Assembly: GCF_023507705.1 (NCBI RefSeq)
Contig: NZ_JALBGD010000003.1
Coordinates: 372,001 to 436,000, forward strand
Direction of reading: 5' to 3'
Length of the DNA: 64,000 nt
From: Stappia sp. WLB 29
Lineage (GTDB): Bacteria; Pseudomonadota; Alphaproteobacteria; Rhizobiales; Stappiaceae
The first letter of the stretch is position 1. Every line of letters starts with the position of its first letter. A model generated the notes under the pieces. That model was given only the letters and a program-made list of their open reading frames with translations. It had not been told where the DNA came from and searched no databases. Below are positions 49,959-62,245 of this stretch, piece after piece. A program made the position numbers and the translations under genes.

Positions 49959-50713
49959 TCGGCGGCCTGTGGTCGTGCGGCGGCGACGCGGGTGCCGGCG
50001 GCGCCGAGCTGCAGCGTGCGCAGGCGGCGGCGCAGGATCTCGTTGCGCATCGCCATCAGGTGCATGACGAGGAACAGAAGGGTGAAGGCGAGCGCCATGG
50101 TCAGCAGCGGCCAGAGGATCGTCGGGTGGATGGTCGGGCCGTCGAGCCGCATGACGCTGGCCGGCTGGTGCAGCGTGTTCCACCAGTCGACGGAGAACTT
50201 GATGATCGGCAGGTTGACCGCGCCCACCAGCGTGAGGACGGCGGCCGCCTTGCCGGCGCGGATCGGGTCTTCCATCGTCCGCCACAGGGCGATCAGTCCC
50301 AGATACATGACGAAGAGCACGAGGACCGAGGTCAGGCGCGCGTCCCAGACCCAGTAAGTGCCCCACATCGGCTTGCCCCAGAGCGAGCCGGTGACCAGCG
50401 ACAGGAAGGTGAAGGCCGCGCCGATGGGGGCGGCGGCGCGCGCCGAGACGTCGGCGAGCGGATGCTTCCACACCAGGGTGCCGAGCGCGGAGATCGCCAT
50501 GATCGAGTAGCACATCATGGCGAGCCAGGCGGCCGGCACATGCAGGAACATGATCTTGACCGTGGCGCCCTGCTGGTAGTCGTCGGGCGCGACGAAGAAG
50601 GTCAGGTAGAGCCCGGCGGCGAAGGCGAGCGCGCAGGCACCCCCCAGCCACGGCAGAAGCCGGCCGGAGAACGACATGAAGCGTGTCGGGTTGGCAAGAT
50701 CCATCAATCCCAT
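49955..50713 (-). CDS. ccmC: Heme exporter protein C
   Basis: Six-helix membrane protein, 252 aa, that presents periplasmic heme to CcmE. The tryptophan-rich heme site is present as MWGTYWVWDARLTSVLVLF, together with conserved His in PAAWLAMMCYS and HLPIIKFSVDWWNTLHQP (cut). The start is 66 bases downstream of the ccmB stop. Second half of the ccmABCDG unit. Confidence 0.95.
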   Translation of the reverse strand: MGLMDLANPTRFMSFSGRLLPWLGGACALAFAAGLYLTFFVAPDDYQQGATVKIMFLHVPAAWLAMMCYSIMAISALGTLVWKHPLADVSARAAAPIGAAFTFLSLVTGSLWGKPMWGTYWVWDARLTSVLVLFVMYLGLIALWRTMEDPIRAGKAAAVLTLVGAVNLPIIKFSVDWWNTLHQPASVMRLDGPTIHPTILWPLLTMALAFTLLFLVMHLMAMRNEILRRRLRTLQLGAAGTRVAAARPQAAE

Positions 50714-50779
50714 GGGACTGTTCTAGTGTCGCGGGGGCCTGCTTTCAATCGGGGAGAATGCGACACCTTTGCGTGCTCC

Positions 50780-51469
50780 TCAGTCGGCGGAGAAGCGCAG
50801 GCCCGCCGCGGCGGCAAAGGGGCCGACCACCGCGGCGATCAGCGTGATCGCGCAAAGGTAGAGAAACGGCGCCAGGAAGGGAGCCGGTTCGCTCACCGCG
50901 GCGCCGGACGCGCTGACCCCGAAGATCAGCACGGGTATCGAGAAGGGCACCACGAGCACGGCCAGCAGCAGCCCGCCGCGGCGCAGGCTGACGGTGAGCG
51001 CCGCGCCGACCGCGCCGATCAGCGTCAGGGCCGGGGTGCCGACGGCGAGCGTCAGCGTCACCGCGCCGATCGCCAGCGGCTCCAGGTTGAGAAAGATCGC
51101 CAGCACCGGGGCGGCGGCGACCAGCGGCAGGCAGGTGCCGGCCCAATGGGCGAGGCACTTGATCAGGACGACGATCTCCAGCGGCCGGCCCGCTATCAGC
51201 ACGAGGTCGAGCGATCCGTCGTCGCGGTCGGCCTGGAACAGGCGGTCGAGGCCGAGCAGCGTGGCGAGCAGGGCGCCGATCCACAGCACGGCAGGGCCGA
51301 TGCGGGCGAGCAGGTTGAGGTCCGGCCCGACGCCGAAAGGAATGACCGTGACGACGGCCAGGAAGAACAGCACGCCGATCAGCGCGCCGCCGCCCGAGCG
51401 CAGCGACAGGCGCAGCTCGCGGGAGAACAGGGCGGCGAGCCAGCCGCGCGGGCGGTCGGCCGCGGTCAT
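50780..51469 (-). CDS. ccmB: Heme exporter protein B
   Basis: ABC-type membrane subunit of 229 aa with six helices, which pairs with the CcmA ATPase to free holo-CcmE from CcmC. Signatures: FSRELRLSLRSGG near the start, LLGLDRLFQADRDDGSLDLVL and LPLVAAAPVLAIFLNLE. Its ATG overlaps the ccmA stop by 4 bases. Confidence 0.93.
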   Translation of the reverse strand: MTAADRPRGWLAALFSRELRLSLRSGGGALIGVLFFLAVVTVIPFGVGPDLNLLARIGPAVLWIGALLATLLGLDRLFQADRDDGSLDLVLIAGRPLEIVVLIKCLAHWAGTCLPLVAAAPVLAIFLNLEPLAIGAVTLTLAVGTPALTLIGAVGAALTVSLRRGGLLLAVLVVPFSIPVLIFGVSASGAAVSEPAPFLAPFLYLCAITLIAAVVGPFAAAAGLRFSAD

Positions 51470-52116
51470 GCCGGACCCTCCGTGTCGGCGGGCTCGGGCG
51501 CCTCGAGATGCAGCTTCAGCAACCCGTCGAGGCCGAGCGCCTGGTGGGTGGCGGCGAGAATGATGCCGCCGCTTGCGACATGGTCGCGCATCAGCTCGCT
51601 CAGTTGCGCCTCCGAGGCGGCGTCGAGCGCGGCGGTCGGTTCGTCGAGCAGCCAGACGGGACGCGGGATGGTCAGCAGCCGGGCGAGCGCCAGGCGGCGG
51701 CGCTGGCCGGCGGACAGATAGGCGGCCGGCAGGTCGGCGGTGTGGCCGATGCCGAGCAGCTCCAGCGCCGCTTGCGGAGAACGCGGGGAAAGACCGCCGA
51801 GCGTCGGCAGGCCGGCGAGGAAATCGCGCCAGAAGGCGAGGTTCTCGATGACCGAGAGGGCCGGCTTCACCGCGTCGAGATGGCCGGCATAGTGGCAATG
51901 CTCGAAAGGTTCGGCCTCCGCCTCGCCGCCCTCGACGCGGACCGCGCCCTCGGACGGCGGGACCAGGCCCGCCAGCACGCGCAGCAGGCTCGACTTGCCG
52001 ACGCCGTTCGGTCCGGTGACGGCCATCGCCTCGCCGCTCGAGACCGCGAGCGACAGGCCTGCGAAGACCCTGCGGCCTCCGCGGTCGCAGGCAAGCTGTT
52101 CGGCAAGAAGACGCAT
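51466..52116 (-). CDS. ccmA: Heme exporter ATP-binding protein A
   Basis: ABC ATPase of 216 aa, partner of CcmB in cytochrome c maturation. Walker A TGPNGVGKSSLLR, signature YLSAGQRRRLALARL, Walker B VWLLDEPTAALD and the switch His in AATHQ are all visible. ATG 52116 begins MRLLAEQLACDRGGR; the open frame upstream is not conserved-looking. First gene of the ccmABCDG operon and divergent from acnA. Confidence 0.94.
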   Translation of the reverse strand: MRLLAEQLACDRGGRRVFAGLSLAVSSGEAMAVTGPNGVGKSSLLRVLAGLVPPSEGAVRVEGGEAEAEPFEHCHYAGHLDAVKPALSVIENLAFWRDFLAGLPTLGGLSPRSPQAALELLGIGHTADLPAAYLSAGQRRRLALARLLTIPRPVWLLDEPTAALDAASEAQLSELMRDHVASGGIILAATHQALGLDGLLKLHLEAPEPADTEGPA

Positions 52117-52505
52117 CGGCCCCGGATCTGCTGCAGGCGCCGGGCCAGGGATGGCCGGCAGCGGCGGTTTTCGTGCCCGCACGGATGGTCCCGCCCGGCA
52201 ACAGGAGGCATGGCATGCAGGCCGGCGGCGATCAAGCGGCAATGCGTCGCTGCTTGCCGTTGGCAAGGCTTGCGGCCTCGCCATAATGACGAGACGGCTC
52301 GCGCCGCTAACCGCTGGCCCCGCGCGCGGAAATTCGCTATACGGGCGCCAACCCGCACGCGGCGCACCCCGGTGCCCGCAGACGCGAGACGGCAAACCCG
52401 GCCGGCGGCGTATCCCAAGACGACGCTTTCCGCCGGGGATGCGCATTCGTTGGGTGGCGGCCATGGGGCCGCATCCGCCCGAGGACAACAAGGGGACCGC
52501 CAGCC
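52117..52505. other. 389-bp divergent ccmA-acnA promoter region
   Basis: No ORF worth calling. On the plus strand TTGGCA (52260-52265) and CATAAT (52282-52287) are separated by 16 bases, a fair sigma-70-type promoter for acnA with a leader of about 210 bases. The ccmA promoter could not be placed with confidence. Confidence 0.4.
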
Positions 52506-55256
<2,751 letters not shown>

Positions 55257-55316
55257 GGGACAGGAACGCCCTCCGGTTCGCCAGAGCGTGTTCCCGGACA
55301 TTGCAATCTGAGAAGG

Positions 55317-55347
55317 AAGGGCCGGCATTCGCCGGCCCTTTTGCTTT
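55317..55347 (+). terminator. Rho-independent terminator of acnA
   Basis: AAGGGCCGGC and GCCGGCCCTT pair around ATTC, followed by TTGCTTTT, 60 bases past the acnA stop. Confidence 0.85.
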
Positions 55348-55443
55348 TGGGGAGGTTGATGCCTTTCCTCGCGCCGTCCGGGAGGACGAGAGGAGAGGGC
55401 CGTGCTTGCGTGAGGCGGGACGGCCTTGGCCACCCCCTCCGCT

Positions 55444-55472
55444 GTCACGCCTGCGCAGGCAGGCGTCCAGTA
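55444..55472 (+). repeat. Palindromic intergenic repeat, copy 2
   Basis: GTCACGCCTGC followed by GCAG and GCAGGCG, then TCCAGTA. The dyad CGCCTGC/GCAGGCG is perfect. Same GTCA...CCAGTA frame as copy 3 and similar to copy 1 at 29603. Confidence 0.65.
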
Positions 55473-55557
55473 TCCGCTGGGGCGAATGATGGCACGCAGG
55501 CAGCAACCTCCGGCCTTGCGGCGGCAACCTTGCGACCTGAGCCGAACCGTTCGGGGT

Positions 55558-55600
55558 TACTGGTTCCCGGTCTTCGGCTGCGCCGAAACCGGGACGACAC
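55558..55600 (-). repeat. Palindromic intergenic repeat, copy 3
   Basis: On the minus strand it begins GTGTCGTCCC and ends CCAGTA; the stem pairs CCCGGTCTTCGGC (55566-55578) with GCCGAAACCGGG (55582-55593), with one unpaired base, around TGC. This sequence type is familiar from alphaproteobacterial intergenic repeats. Confidence 0.7.
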
Positions 55601-55733
55601 TCTGTGGGCGGGGCGGGCGGTGTGCTTTCCCCGCCGACTTGCCAAATATCGTCGCCCTCTTCAAAGCCGGACCGGGACGCCAGCTCGACACCATGAGGTG
55701 ATGACGTTCATGGCAGGGAAGGGGGAAAAGCCC

Positions 55734-56759
55734 TCAGGACGCCAGCAGCGCATCCAGCAGGTCGGCGTAGATCGCCTCGACGCGCGCGGCGGCCTGCGCG
55801 CCCATGCGGTGGAAATAGGCAAGGCCGGGGGCGGCGTTGACCTCCAGCACCACCGGCGGCGCGCCGGGCTCGGCGAGCAGGTCGACGCCGGCAAAGCGCA
55901 AGCCGAGCGCAGCAGCGGCGCGGATCGCGGCATCGATGGCGGCGGGAGCGAGCGTGTCGGTGATGTCGCTGGCGCTGCCGCCGGTCGACAGGTTGGCATT
56001 GGCCAGCAGGGCGATGGCCGCGCCTTTTTCCGCGATGCTGTCCGGCGTGAAGCCCGAGGCGGCGAGCTCGCTGAGGATGCGGGGATCGTCGGCGGCGATC
56101 CGCGCGCCCTTGCCGTCGCTGGCGAATTCCGCCAGCCGGGCGGCGATCAGCGCGGAAAGCGGGCTGGCGCCGTCGCCGGTGACCGAAAGCGGACGGCGCG
56201 CGAAGGCGGCCTTGATCTCGCCGTCGAGCACGACGACCCGCAGGTCCTCGCCGGCGACCGCCTGCTGCACCAGCACCCGGTCGTGCAGCGCCAGCAGCGC
56301 ATCGAGGGCAAGGTCGAGGCCGGCGGCGTCGCCGACACGGGTCACCCCGTCGCCTTCAGAGCCCTCGTTCGGCTTGGCGAAGAGGGGGTAGCCGACCTCC
56401 TCGGCGAAGGCATGCGCGGTCGCGCGGTCCGGCAGGCGCGCGGCGACGGACGGGTTCTTGAGGGAAAGCTGGACGGTGCGGCGCGGCCCGTGCAGCAGCA
56501 CGCCGCGCGGGGTCGCGAGCCCGGCGGCCGCCAGGAAGCGGGCGGCGTAGTCCTTGTCGCGGGCAAGGGCGGCAGCGCCCGCCCGGTTGATGTCGAAATG
56601 GGTACCCTTGAAGAAATGCCGGCGGCCAACCGCATCGATCACCGCCCCGGCATAGCCGTAGAGCGGTTCGGTCTCGATGCGCGCGCCGCGTTGTGCGGCG
56701 AGGCGCTCGAGGATCTCGACAAAGACGGGCCGTCGCACGGTCGCCTGGGCTGTGCTCAC
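55734..56759 (-). CDS. ATP-grasp family ligase
   Basis: 341-aa ATP-dependent carboxylate-amine ligase fold. The ATP-grasp pattern is visible: GYPLFAKPNEGSEGDGVTRV (Lys and glycine-rich loop), VLVQQAVAGEDLRVVVLDGEIKAAF, and GVDLLAEPGAPPVVLEVNAAPGLAYF with the metal-binding Glu and Asn. An N-terminal FFKGTHFDINRAGAAALARDKDYAARFLAAAG is like the cyanophycin synthetase/RimK group. Substrate unknown: a peptide or glutamate ligase is possible. Same strand as lolA and ftsK, 36 bases after lolA. Confidence 0.78.
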   Translation of the reverse strand: MSTAQATVRRPVFVEILERLAAQRGARIETEPLYGYAGAVIDAVGRRHFFKGTHFDINRAGAAALARDKDYAARFLAAAGLATPRGVLLHGPRRTVQLSLKNPSVAARLPDRATAHAFAEEVGYPLFAKPNEGSEGDGVTRVGDAAGLDLALDALLALHDRVLVQQAVAGEDLRVVVLDGEIKAAFARRPLSVTGDGASPLSALIAARLAEFASDGKGARIAADDPRILSELAASGFTPDSIAEKGAAIALLANANLSTGGSASDITDTLAPAAIDAAIRAAAALGLRFAGVDLLAEPGAPPVVLEVNAAPGLAYFHRMGAQAAARVEAIYADLLDALLAS

Positions 56760-56795
56760 GCGAAATGCGCCTGTGGAAGAGCGTCGGCCGGGCGG

Positions 56796-57440
56796 TCAGT
56801 TGCCGCGGCGCTGCATCGTGTTGGCGTTGTAGTCGATGTTGAAGAGCTTCGGATCGGTCGGCCCGTTCACCGAGGTGTTGTAGATCGCCACCGAGGTGTC
56901 GTAGCCCTGCGCGTCCGTCACCGTCCACTGCTTCAACTCGGTGGTGGCGGCGTCGAAGATCAGCGTCAGCTTGCCGGTGCCGAAGGTGGAATTGTCGGCC
57001 AGCACCACGGTGACCAGATCCGGCTCGACCGAGACGCTGGCGACTTCCGCGTCCGCTTCCAGATTGATCCGGTCGGCCAGCAGGAAGCGCAGCGGCGTCT
57101 CGTTCAGCGGCCAGATGTCCTGGGTGGCGAGCTTGCGGTCCTTGACCGAGACCGACTTGCCGTCGGCGACGATGTCCACCTTGGAGGGCGGGTTGTAATA
57201 GAAGCGGATCTTGCCCGGTCGGGCGAGATAGAACTTGCCTTCCGCCCGCTCGCCGTTGGGGCCGAACTGGATGAAGTCGCCATGCATGGTCTTCACCGAG
57301 TTGAAGTAGGAGTTCACCTCGGCGAGCTTGGTCTTCTGGTCCGAGCTCAGCGTGGCGGCACCGGCGGGTGCGAGGCCGGAAAGGGCAAGGGCCGCGCTGG
57401 CAGCAAGGGCAAGCAGCGTGCGGCGGGCGATGCTGGTCAT
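56796..57440 (-). CDS. lolA: Outer-membrane lipoprotein carrier protein LolA-like
   Basis: Periplasmic chaperone of 214 aa that ferries lipoproteins from LolCDE to the outer membrane. Signal peptide through SGLAPAGAA, then VNSYFNSVKTMHGDFIQFGPNGERAEGKFYLARPGKIRFYYNPPS (cut), the convex half-barrel typical of LolA in alphaproteobacteria, and LTLIFDAATTELKQWTVTDAQG. Lies just downstream of ftsK, the conserved arrangement in this class. ATG 57440 starts MTSIARRTLL. Confidence 0.88.
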   Translation of the reverse strand: MTSIARRTLLALAASAALALSGLAPAGAATLSSDQKTKLAEVNSYFNSVKTMHGDFIQFGPNGERAEGKFYLARPGKIRFYYNPPSKVDIVADGKSVSVKDRKLATQDIWPLNETPLRFLLADRINLEADAEVASVSVEPDLVTVVLADNSTFGTGKLTLIFDAATTELKQWTVTDAQGYDTSVAIYNTSVNGPTDPKLFNIDYNANTMQRRGN

Positions 57441-57574
57441 CGAAACGGCTCCGTCGGCTCGGTCGGGTATGCGGCTCACCGGACGAGCGCGCCGCATACC
57501 GTCAATTGTCAGGATGCGCTAACAGGCAGCTGTGGCAAAGTTGCGACGGGCCGCGGGCTGCGTGCTTTGCGCCG

Positions 57575-60403
57575 TCAATAGTCGTCCTCGACCCCGTTCT
57601 GGACCAGGATTTCGCGCTTGCCGGCATGGTTGGCCGCGCCCACCAGCCCCTCGCGCTCCATCCGCTCGATGATCGAGGCGGCGCGGTTGTAGCCGATCGA
57701 CAGGCGCCGCTGGATGTAGGAGGTCGAGGCCTTCTTGTCGCGCAGCACCACGGCGACCGCCTTGTCGTACAGGTCGTTGCCGTCGTCGTCGCCGCTGCCG
57801 CCACCGCCGGCCAGCGCGTCGTAGGGGCTGTCGCCGCCCTCGTCCTCTTCCGTCACCGCCTCGAGATATTGCGGCGTCCCCTGGCGCTTCAGGTGGTTGA
57901 CGATGTCCTCGACCTCCTCGTCGGAGACGAAGGGGCCGTGGACGCGCTGGATGCGGCCGCCGCCGGCCATGTAGAGCATGTCGCCCTGGCCGAGCAGCTG
58001 TTCCGCGCCCTGCTCGCCGAGAATGGTGCGGCTGTCGATCTTCGACGTCACCTGGAAGGAGATGCGGGTCGGGAAGTTGGCCTTGATCGTGCCGGTGATG
58101 ACGTCCACCGACGGGCGCTGGGTCGCCATGATCAGGTGGATGCCGGCGGCACGGGCCATCTGCGCCAGGCGCTGGATCGCGCCCTCGATGTCCTTGCCGG
58201 CGACCATCATCAGGTCGGCCATCTCGTCGACGATGACGACGATATAGGGCATCGTCTCCAGCGGCAGTTCCTCGTTCTCGAAGATCGGCTCGCCGGTGTT
58301 GCGGTCGAATCCGGTCTGCACCGTGCGATTGAAGACCTCGCCCTTTTCCAGCGCCTGGGCGACGCGGGTGTTGTAGCCGTCGATGTTGCGCACGCCCATT
58401 TTCGACATCTTCTTGTAGCGCTCCTCCATCTCGCGGACGGTCCACTTGAGCGCGACGACGGCCTTCTTCGGGTCGGTGACGACCGGCGTCAGGAGATGCG
58501 GGATGCCGTCGTAGATCGACAGTTCGAGCATCTTGGGATCGATCATGATCAGCTTGCACTGCTCCGGCTCCAGCCGGTAGAGCAGCGACAGGATCATGGT
58601 GTTGATGGCAACCGACTTGCCCGAGCCGGTGGTGCCGGCGACGAGCAGGTGCGGCATGCGGGCAAGGTCGGCGATCACCGGCTCGCCGCCGATGGTCTTG
58701 CCCAGCGTCAAGGCCAGCTTGGCCTTGGTCTTCTCGTAGTCGCTAGCGGCCAGCAGTTCGCGCAGGAACACCATCTCGCGGCGCTGGTTGGGCAGCTCGA
58801 TGCCGATGGCGTTCTTGCCCGGGATCACCGCGACGCGGGCCGAAATGGCGCTCATCGAGCGGGCAATGTCGTCGGCAAGGCCGATGACGCGGCTCGACTT
58901 GATGCCGGGCGCCGGCTCCAGCTCGTAGAGGGTGACGACCGGACCGGGACGGACCTCGATGATCTCGCCGCGCACGCCGAAATCTTCCAGCACGCCCTCC
59001 AGGATGCGGGCATTCTGCTCCAGCGCATCGGTGTTGACGGCGGTCTGCTTGCCGGCCGCCTTCGGCTCGGACAGGAGATGCAGCGGCGGCAGCTCGTAGA
59101 CGGACGGATTGCGCAGGAAGGAGGGCTGCGCCTCCTCGGTGGCGCGGCGTCCGGGCTTGGGCCGGCCGGCCGGCGGCACGACCCGGCTCGGCAGCTGCGC
59201 GGCCGGGCCGCGGCTCGCCGGTCCCGCAATGGCGCGCGGCAGCGGCGTCGACAGCTCGTCGAGCGGGCCGTCGTCGTCGAGATCCGGCAGGTCGTCGATT
59301 GTGGCGCCGGTTTCGCCCGCATAGGCGTCGTCGGCCTCGCCGGCTTCCTCGTCATAGTCCTCGCCATAGGCGTCGGCAAACGCCGGCTCGGCCGGGGCGG
59401 AGGTGTCGTAGAACGCGTCGAGGCCGTCGTCTTCCCTGGGCAGCAGCTTGCTGGCAAGGCGGCGGCGCAGGGCGGAGAAGCCGCCGCGGCGGCCGACCGG
59501 ATCCTCGTCCTCGTGTTCCACCGGCTCTTGCGCGCGGGCACCGCGCCCCTCGACCCAGTCCTCGCCCTCCTCGTCGATGAAGGCATCGTCGTAAGGATCG
59601 GAGGCGCGGCGCGGGGCGGCGCGGCGGCCGAGCAGGCGGCGGGCATTGGCGCGCGCCAGCAGGCCCCAATGGGCGACGGCGCCTCTCAGCGCGCCGAAGC
59701 GGCTCTCGCCGGCATCCTCGTCGTCGTCGTCCTCGTCGAAATCCGGCACCGCGCCGACGGACCGGGCATGGTGCGAGGGCTCGGGCAAGGGAGCCCGCAC
59801 GGGTTCCGGATCGCGGCCGAGCCAGCCGGCGGCGCGCAGCATGCAGATCACGGCCGGAACGCCGAGGCCGAGCATGCCGACGATCATCGCCATGCCGTCG
59901 GTGAGATCGCCGGTCAGCAGCGCCGGCAGGCGGTGGACGAAATCGCCGAGGAAGCCTCCAAGGCCGGTGGGCAGCGGCCAGCCGGAAGGAACAGGAAGGG
60001 CGGCGAGCGCGCCGGCGGCAAGCAGGGTGCCGATGCCCCAGAAGACGATGCGGCGGGTGGCGATGCGGGGGGCGCGGGCCGCGACCAGCCGCCAGCCCCA
60101 CAGGACCACGGGGATGAGGAACACGGCCGAGGCAAGGCCGATCGCCTGCATGAACATGTCGGCGATGATCGCGCCGGGCTGGCCGAGCGCGTTGCGCACC
60201 GGCGCGGAAGTTGCGTGGCTGAGGCTCGGATCGCCCGTCGACCAGGTGGCGAGCGCGGCGGCGAGCGCGGCGCACAGCGCGATCAGCGACAGCCCGGCCG
60301 CGCCGATGATGTTACGCCTGAGGAAGCGCTTGAGCGGCGCTTCGGTGTCCTCGAGGCCGAGCGCTGCGGCCCGGCCGCTTCTCATCGGAGTGGCGCGACG
60401 CAT
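57575..60403 (-). CDS. ftsK: DNA translocase FtsK
   Basis: Septal DNA pump of 942 aa that clears chromosome DNA and activates XerCD at dif. Layout: four to five N-terminal helices (residues about 28-200), a charged Asp/Glu/Pro-rich linker (about 230-430), a RecA-like motor with Walker [16 protein letters not shown] and Walker [13 protein letters not shown], and a C-terminal gamma winged helix that reads KOPS ([21 protein letters not shown] and [11 protein letters not shown]). The linker is shorter than in E. coli. The stop of the upstream aminotransferase is only 3 bases away, indicating an operon. Confidence 0.96.
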   Translation of the reverse strand: MRRATPMRSGRAAALGLEDTEAPLKRFLRRNIIGAAGLSLIALCAALAAALATWSTGDPSLSHATSAPVRNALGQPGAIIADMFMQAIGLASAVFLIPVVLWGWRLVAARAPRIATRRIVFWGIGTLLAAGALAALPVPSGWPLPTGLGGFLGDFVHRLPALLTGDLTDGMAMIVGMLGLGVPAVICMLRAAGWLGRDPEPVRAPLPEPSHHARSVGAVPDFDEDDDDEDAGESRFGALRGAVAHWGLLARANARRLLGRRAAPRRASDPYDDAFIDEEGEDWVEGRGARAQEPVEHEDEDPVGRRGGFSALRRRLASKLLPREDDGLDAFYDTSAPAEPAFADAYGEDYDEEAGEADDAYAGETGATIDDLPDLDDDGPLDELSTPLPRAIAGPASRGPAAQLPSRVVPPAGRPKPGRRATEEAQPSFLRNPSVYELPPLHLLSEPKAAGKQTAVNTDALEQNARILEGVLEDFGVRGEIIEVRPGPVVTLYELEPAPGIKSSRVIGLADDIARSMSAISARVAVIPGKNAIGIELPNQRREMVFLRELLAASDYEKTKAKLALTLGKTIGGEPVIADLARMPHLLVAGTTGSGKSVAINTMILSLLYRLEPEQCKLIMIDPKMLELSIYDGIPHLLTPVVTDPKKAVVALKWTVREMEERYKKMSKMGVRNIDGYNTRVAQALEKGEVFNRTVQTGFDRNTGEPIFENEELPLETMPYIVVIVDEMADLMMVAGKDIEGAIQRLAQMARAAGIHLIMATQRPSVDVITGTIKANFPTRISFQVTSKIDSRTILGEQGAEQLLGQGDMLYMAGGGRIQRVHGPFVSDEEVEDIVNHLKRQGTPQYLEAVTEEDEGGDSPYDALAGGGGSGDDDGNDLYDKAVAVVLRDKKASTSYIQRRLSIGYNRAASIIERMEREGLVGAANHAGKREILVQNGVEDDY

Positions 60404-60406
60404 CCT

Positions 60407-61639
60407 CTAGTCCCCCAGTACCGCAACCACGCGGGACAGCGCCCGCTCGATGGTCGTCTCGTCGTCGACGAGGGCAATGCGGATATAGTCCACACCCGGA
60501 TTGCCCGAGGCCCCGTCCATCGCCAGGTAGGCACCCGGCAGCACCTTGACGCCGGCCTCGGCCCACAACCGCCGGGTGACCGTGACGCCGCTACCCCAGC
60601 GGGCGACGTCGAGCCACAGGAAGAAGCCGGCCTGCGGCACGACCGGGCCGAACAACGGCGCCAGCAGGCGCTGCGCCACGCCGTATTTCGCGTTGTAGAG
60701 CCGCCGGTTTTCGGCGACATGCGCCTCGTCCGCGAAGGCGGCGGCGGCCACCGCCTGCAGCGGCATGGAGACCTGCGGCGCGGCGAGCCCGCGGAAGCGC
60801 GCCCAGGCTTCCAGGAAGTCCGGATCGCCGGCCGCGAACCCGACGCGCAGGCCGGCAAGGTTCGAGCGCTTGGACAGCGAGTTGATGCCGACCACGTTGG
60901 CGAAGCCCTCGCCCATGGCATGGGCGGCCTCCAGCACGCCGGCGGGCGGCGTGTCGCGGTAGATCTCCGAGTAGCACTCGTCGGCGACCACCAGGAAGCG
61001 GTGGCGGCGGGCCAGCGCGATCACCCGCTGCCAGGTGGCGAGATCGGCGGCGACGCCCTGCGGGTTGGCCGGCGAGGCATAGTAGAAGGCGATGGTGCGG
61101 TCGAGCAGCTCGGGCGCCAGCGCATCGAGATCGGGCAGGAAGCCCGTTTCGGCGCGCGCATCGAGCGCGACCAGCTCGGCGCCGGCCACATGGGCGGCGG
61201 CGGCATAGGTCTGGTAGAACGGATTGGGCATCAGCACGGCCGGCCGGGCGCCCGTCTTGGCGAGAGTGTCCTTCGCGAGATAATCGCGGGCGCCGAGCGC
61301 GGCGAAGGTCAGTCCCTCGCGCGAGCCGTTCAGCGGCAGGATGCCGCGGGCAACGTCCAGCGTGCCGCCGAGGCCGTAGCGGCGGTCGAGCCAGGCTGTC
61401 ACCGATTCGCGGAAGGCATCGGTGCCGCGAATATTGGGATAGCGGCTGAAATCGCCGATGGATCCGGCCAGGACCGGGGCGACGAAGCCGGGCACGGCAT
61501 GGCGCGGCTCGCCGATGGTCATCACGACCGGGTCCATGCCCGGTGTAAGGTCGGCAATCAGCGCGGCCAGCCGCTCGAACGGATTCGAGGAGGGCAGGGA
61601 AGCGGACCTTGCGGCCTGGGGGGCGGCGTCAGAAGACAT
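60407..61639 (-). CDS. Class I/II pyridoxal-phosphate aminotransferase (DapC-like)
   Basis: PLP-dependent transaminase of 410 aa. Key residues: PLNGSREGLTFAALG, FYYASPANPQGVAAD (conserved Asn), VVADECYSEIYRD (Asp binding the pyridine N and Tyr) and the Schiff-base Lys in NSLSKRSNLAGLRVGF. It resembles succinyldiaminopimelate aminotransferase (DapC), as in other alphaproteobacteria, where it sits beside ftsK. Aspartate aminotransferase is the alternative. ATG 61639 begins MSSDAAPQAAR. Confidence 0.85.
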   Translation of the reverse strand: MSSDAAPQAARSASLPSSNPFERLAALIADLTPGMDPVVMTIGEPRHAVPGFVAPVLAGSIGDFSRYPNIRGTDAFRESVTAWLDRRYGLGGTLDVARGILPLNGSREGLTFAALGARDYLAKDTLAKTGARPAVLMPNPFYQTYAAAAHVAGAELVALDARAETGFLPDLDALAPELLDRTIAFYYASPANPQGVAADLATWQRVIALARRHRFLVVADECYSEIYRDTPPAGVLEAAHAMGEGFANVVGINSLSKRSNLAGLRVGFAAGDPDFLEAWARFRGLAAPQVSMPLQAVAAAAFADEAHVAENRRLYNAKYGVAQRLLAPLFGPVVPQAGFFLWLDVARWGSGVTVTRRLWAEAGVKVLPGAYLAMDGASGNPGVDYIRIALVDDETTIERALSRVVAVLGD

Positions 61640-61850
61640 TCGGCTCGAACCATTCACCGGGTCCCGCCAGCCCTGCGGCGGACCTCCCGGCCTGTTGACG
61701 TCAGGCCGACCGTGCCGGCGCCCGGACGGGGCGACGGACGGAAGACCGGCTGCAGCGCCAAGCCTATTCGCCGATGGTAAATCCCTCATTAACCAAGCCG
61801 CGATCAGCCGTCCTGCCGGCGGACGGTGCGGTTGGCCGAGAGCGAGGGCG

Positions 61851-62096
61851 TCAGAAATCGCAGGCCAGGCCCTTGATCTCCCAGTCCTCGTAGCGGGTCG
61901 GCTCCAGCCCGCCGCGCCCGTCGATCTCGCGCGGCAGGGCTTCGGCCTTCGCGTCGATCTCGCGGCGGCGCGCCTCGGCTTCCAGCAGCGCCCGCTGGGC
62001 AGCCGGGGGCAGGTCCTCGAAGCGGCGCTGCGGGGCGGCGTCTTCGGTCGCGGTGCCTTCGGCGGCGGTCATGGCGGTGTCTTCGGTCTCGGTCAT
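61851..62096 (-). CDS. DUF1674 protein (SdhAF4-like)
   Basis: 81-aa protein ending RYEDWEIKGLACDF, the diagnostic C-terminus of DUF1674, related to mitochondrial succinate dehydrogenase assembly factor 4. It probably binds SdhA during flavinylation, by homology to the eukaryotic protein. The N-terminal half is charged and Glu/Ala-rich. ATG 62096 is used; ATG 62072 is an alternative. Lies between the aminotransferase and htpX in the conserved alphaproteobacterial arrangement. Confidence 0.85.
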   Translation of the reverse strand: MTETEDTAMTAAEGTATEDAAPQRRFEDLPPAAQRALLEAEARRREIDAKAEALPREIDGRGGLEPTRYEDWEIKGLACDF

Positions 62097-62245
62097 TGTC
62101 GTCGTGCTCCGGTCCGGGTCGGCCTTTCGGCCGCCGTCCTGCGGTGGGCTCGCGTTGCTCTCTTGCAGAAAATCGCGCTGCCGCCAACATATAGGATCAA
62201 AGATGCAACTGTCGCTATAGCGGCCCCACGACACAGGCAGGTGAG

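Larger units (their letters stand above)
55349..55733. other. Repeat-rich gap downstream of acnA
   Basis: About 385 bases between convergent genes with no supported CDS. It contains two palindromic intergenic repeats (55444-55472 and 55558-55600) and a further small dyad CCGAA-CCG-TTCGG at 55542-55554. The 91-aa frame at 55426 reads through these repeats and shows the VTPAQAGVQ signature of translated intergenic repeats, so it is not a gene. Confidence 0.6.

Noticed and set aside
55426-55701. 91-aa gene after acnA
   Set aside because: Its translation is made of intergenic palindromic repeats (VTPAQAGVQ type).
57368-61780. A 1470-residue open frame antisense to ftsK
   Set aside because: It is a by-product of G+C-rich codon bias opposite ftsK and the aminotransferase gene; it has no recognisable domain, and both overlapped genes are certain.
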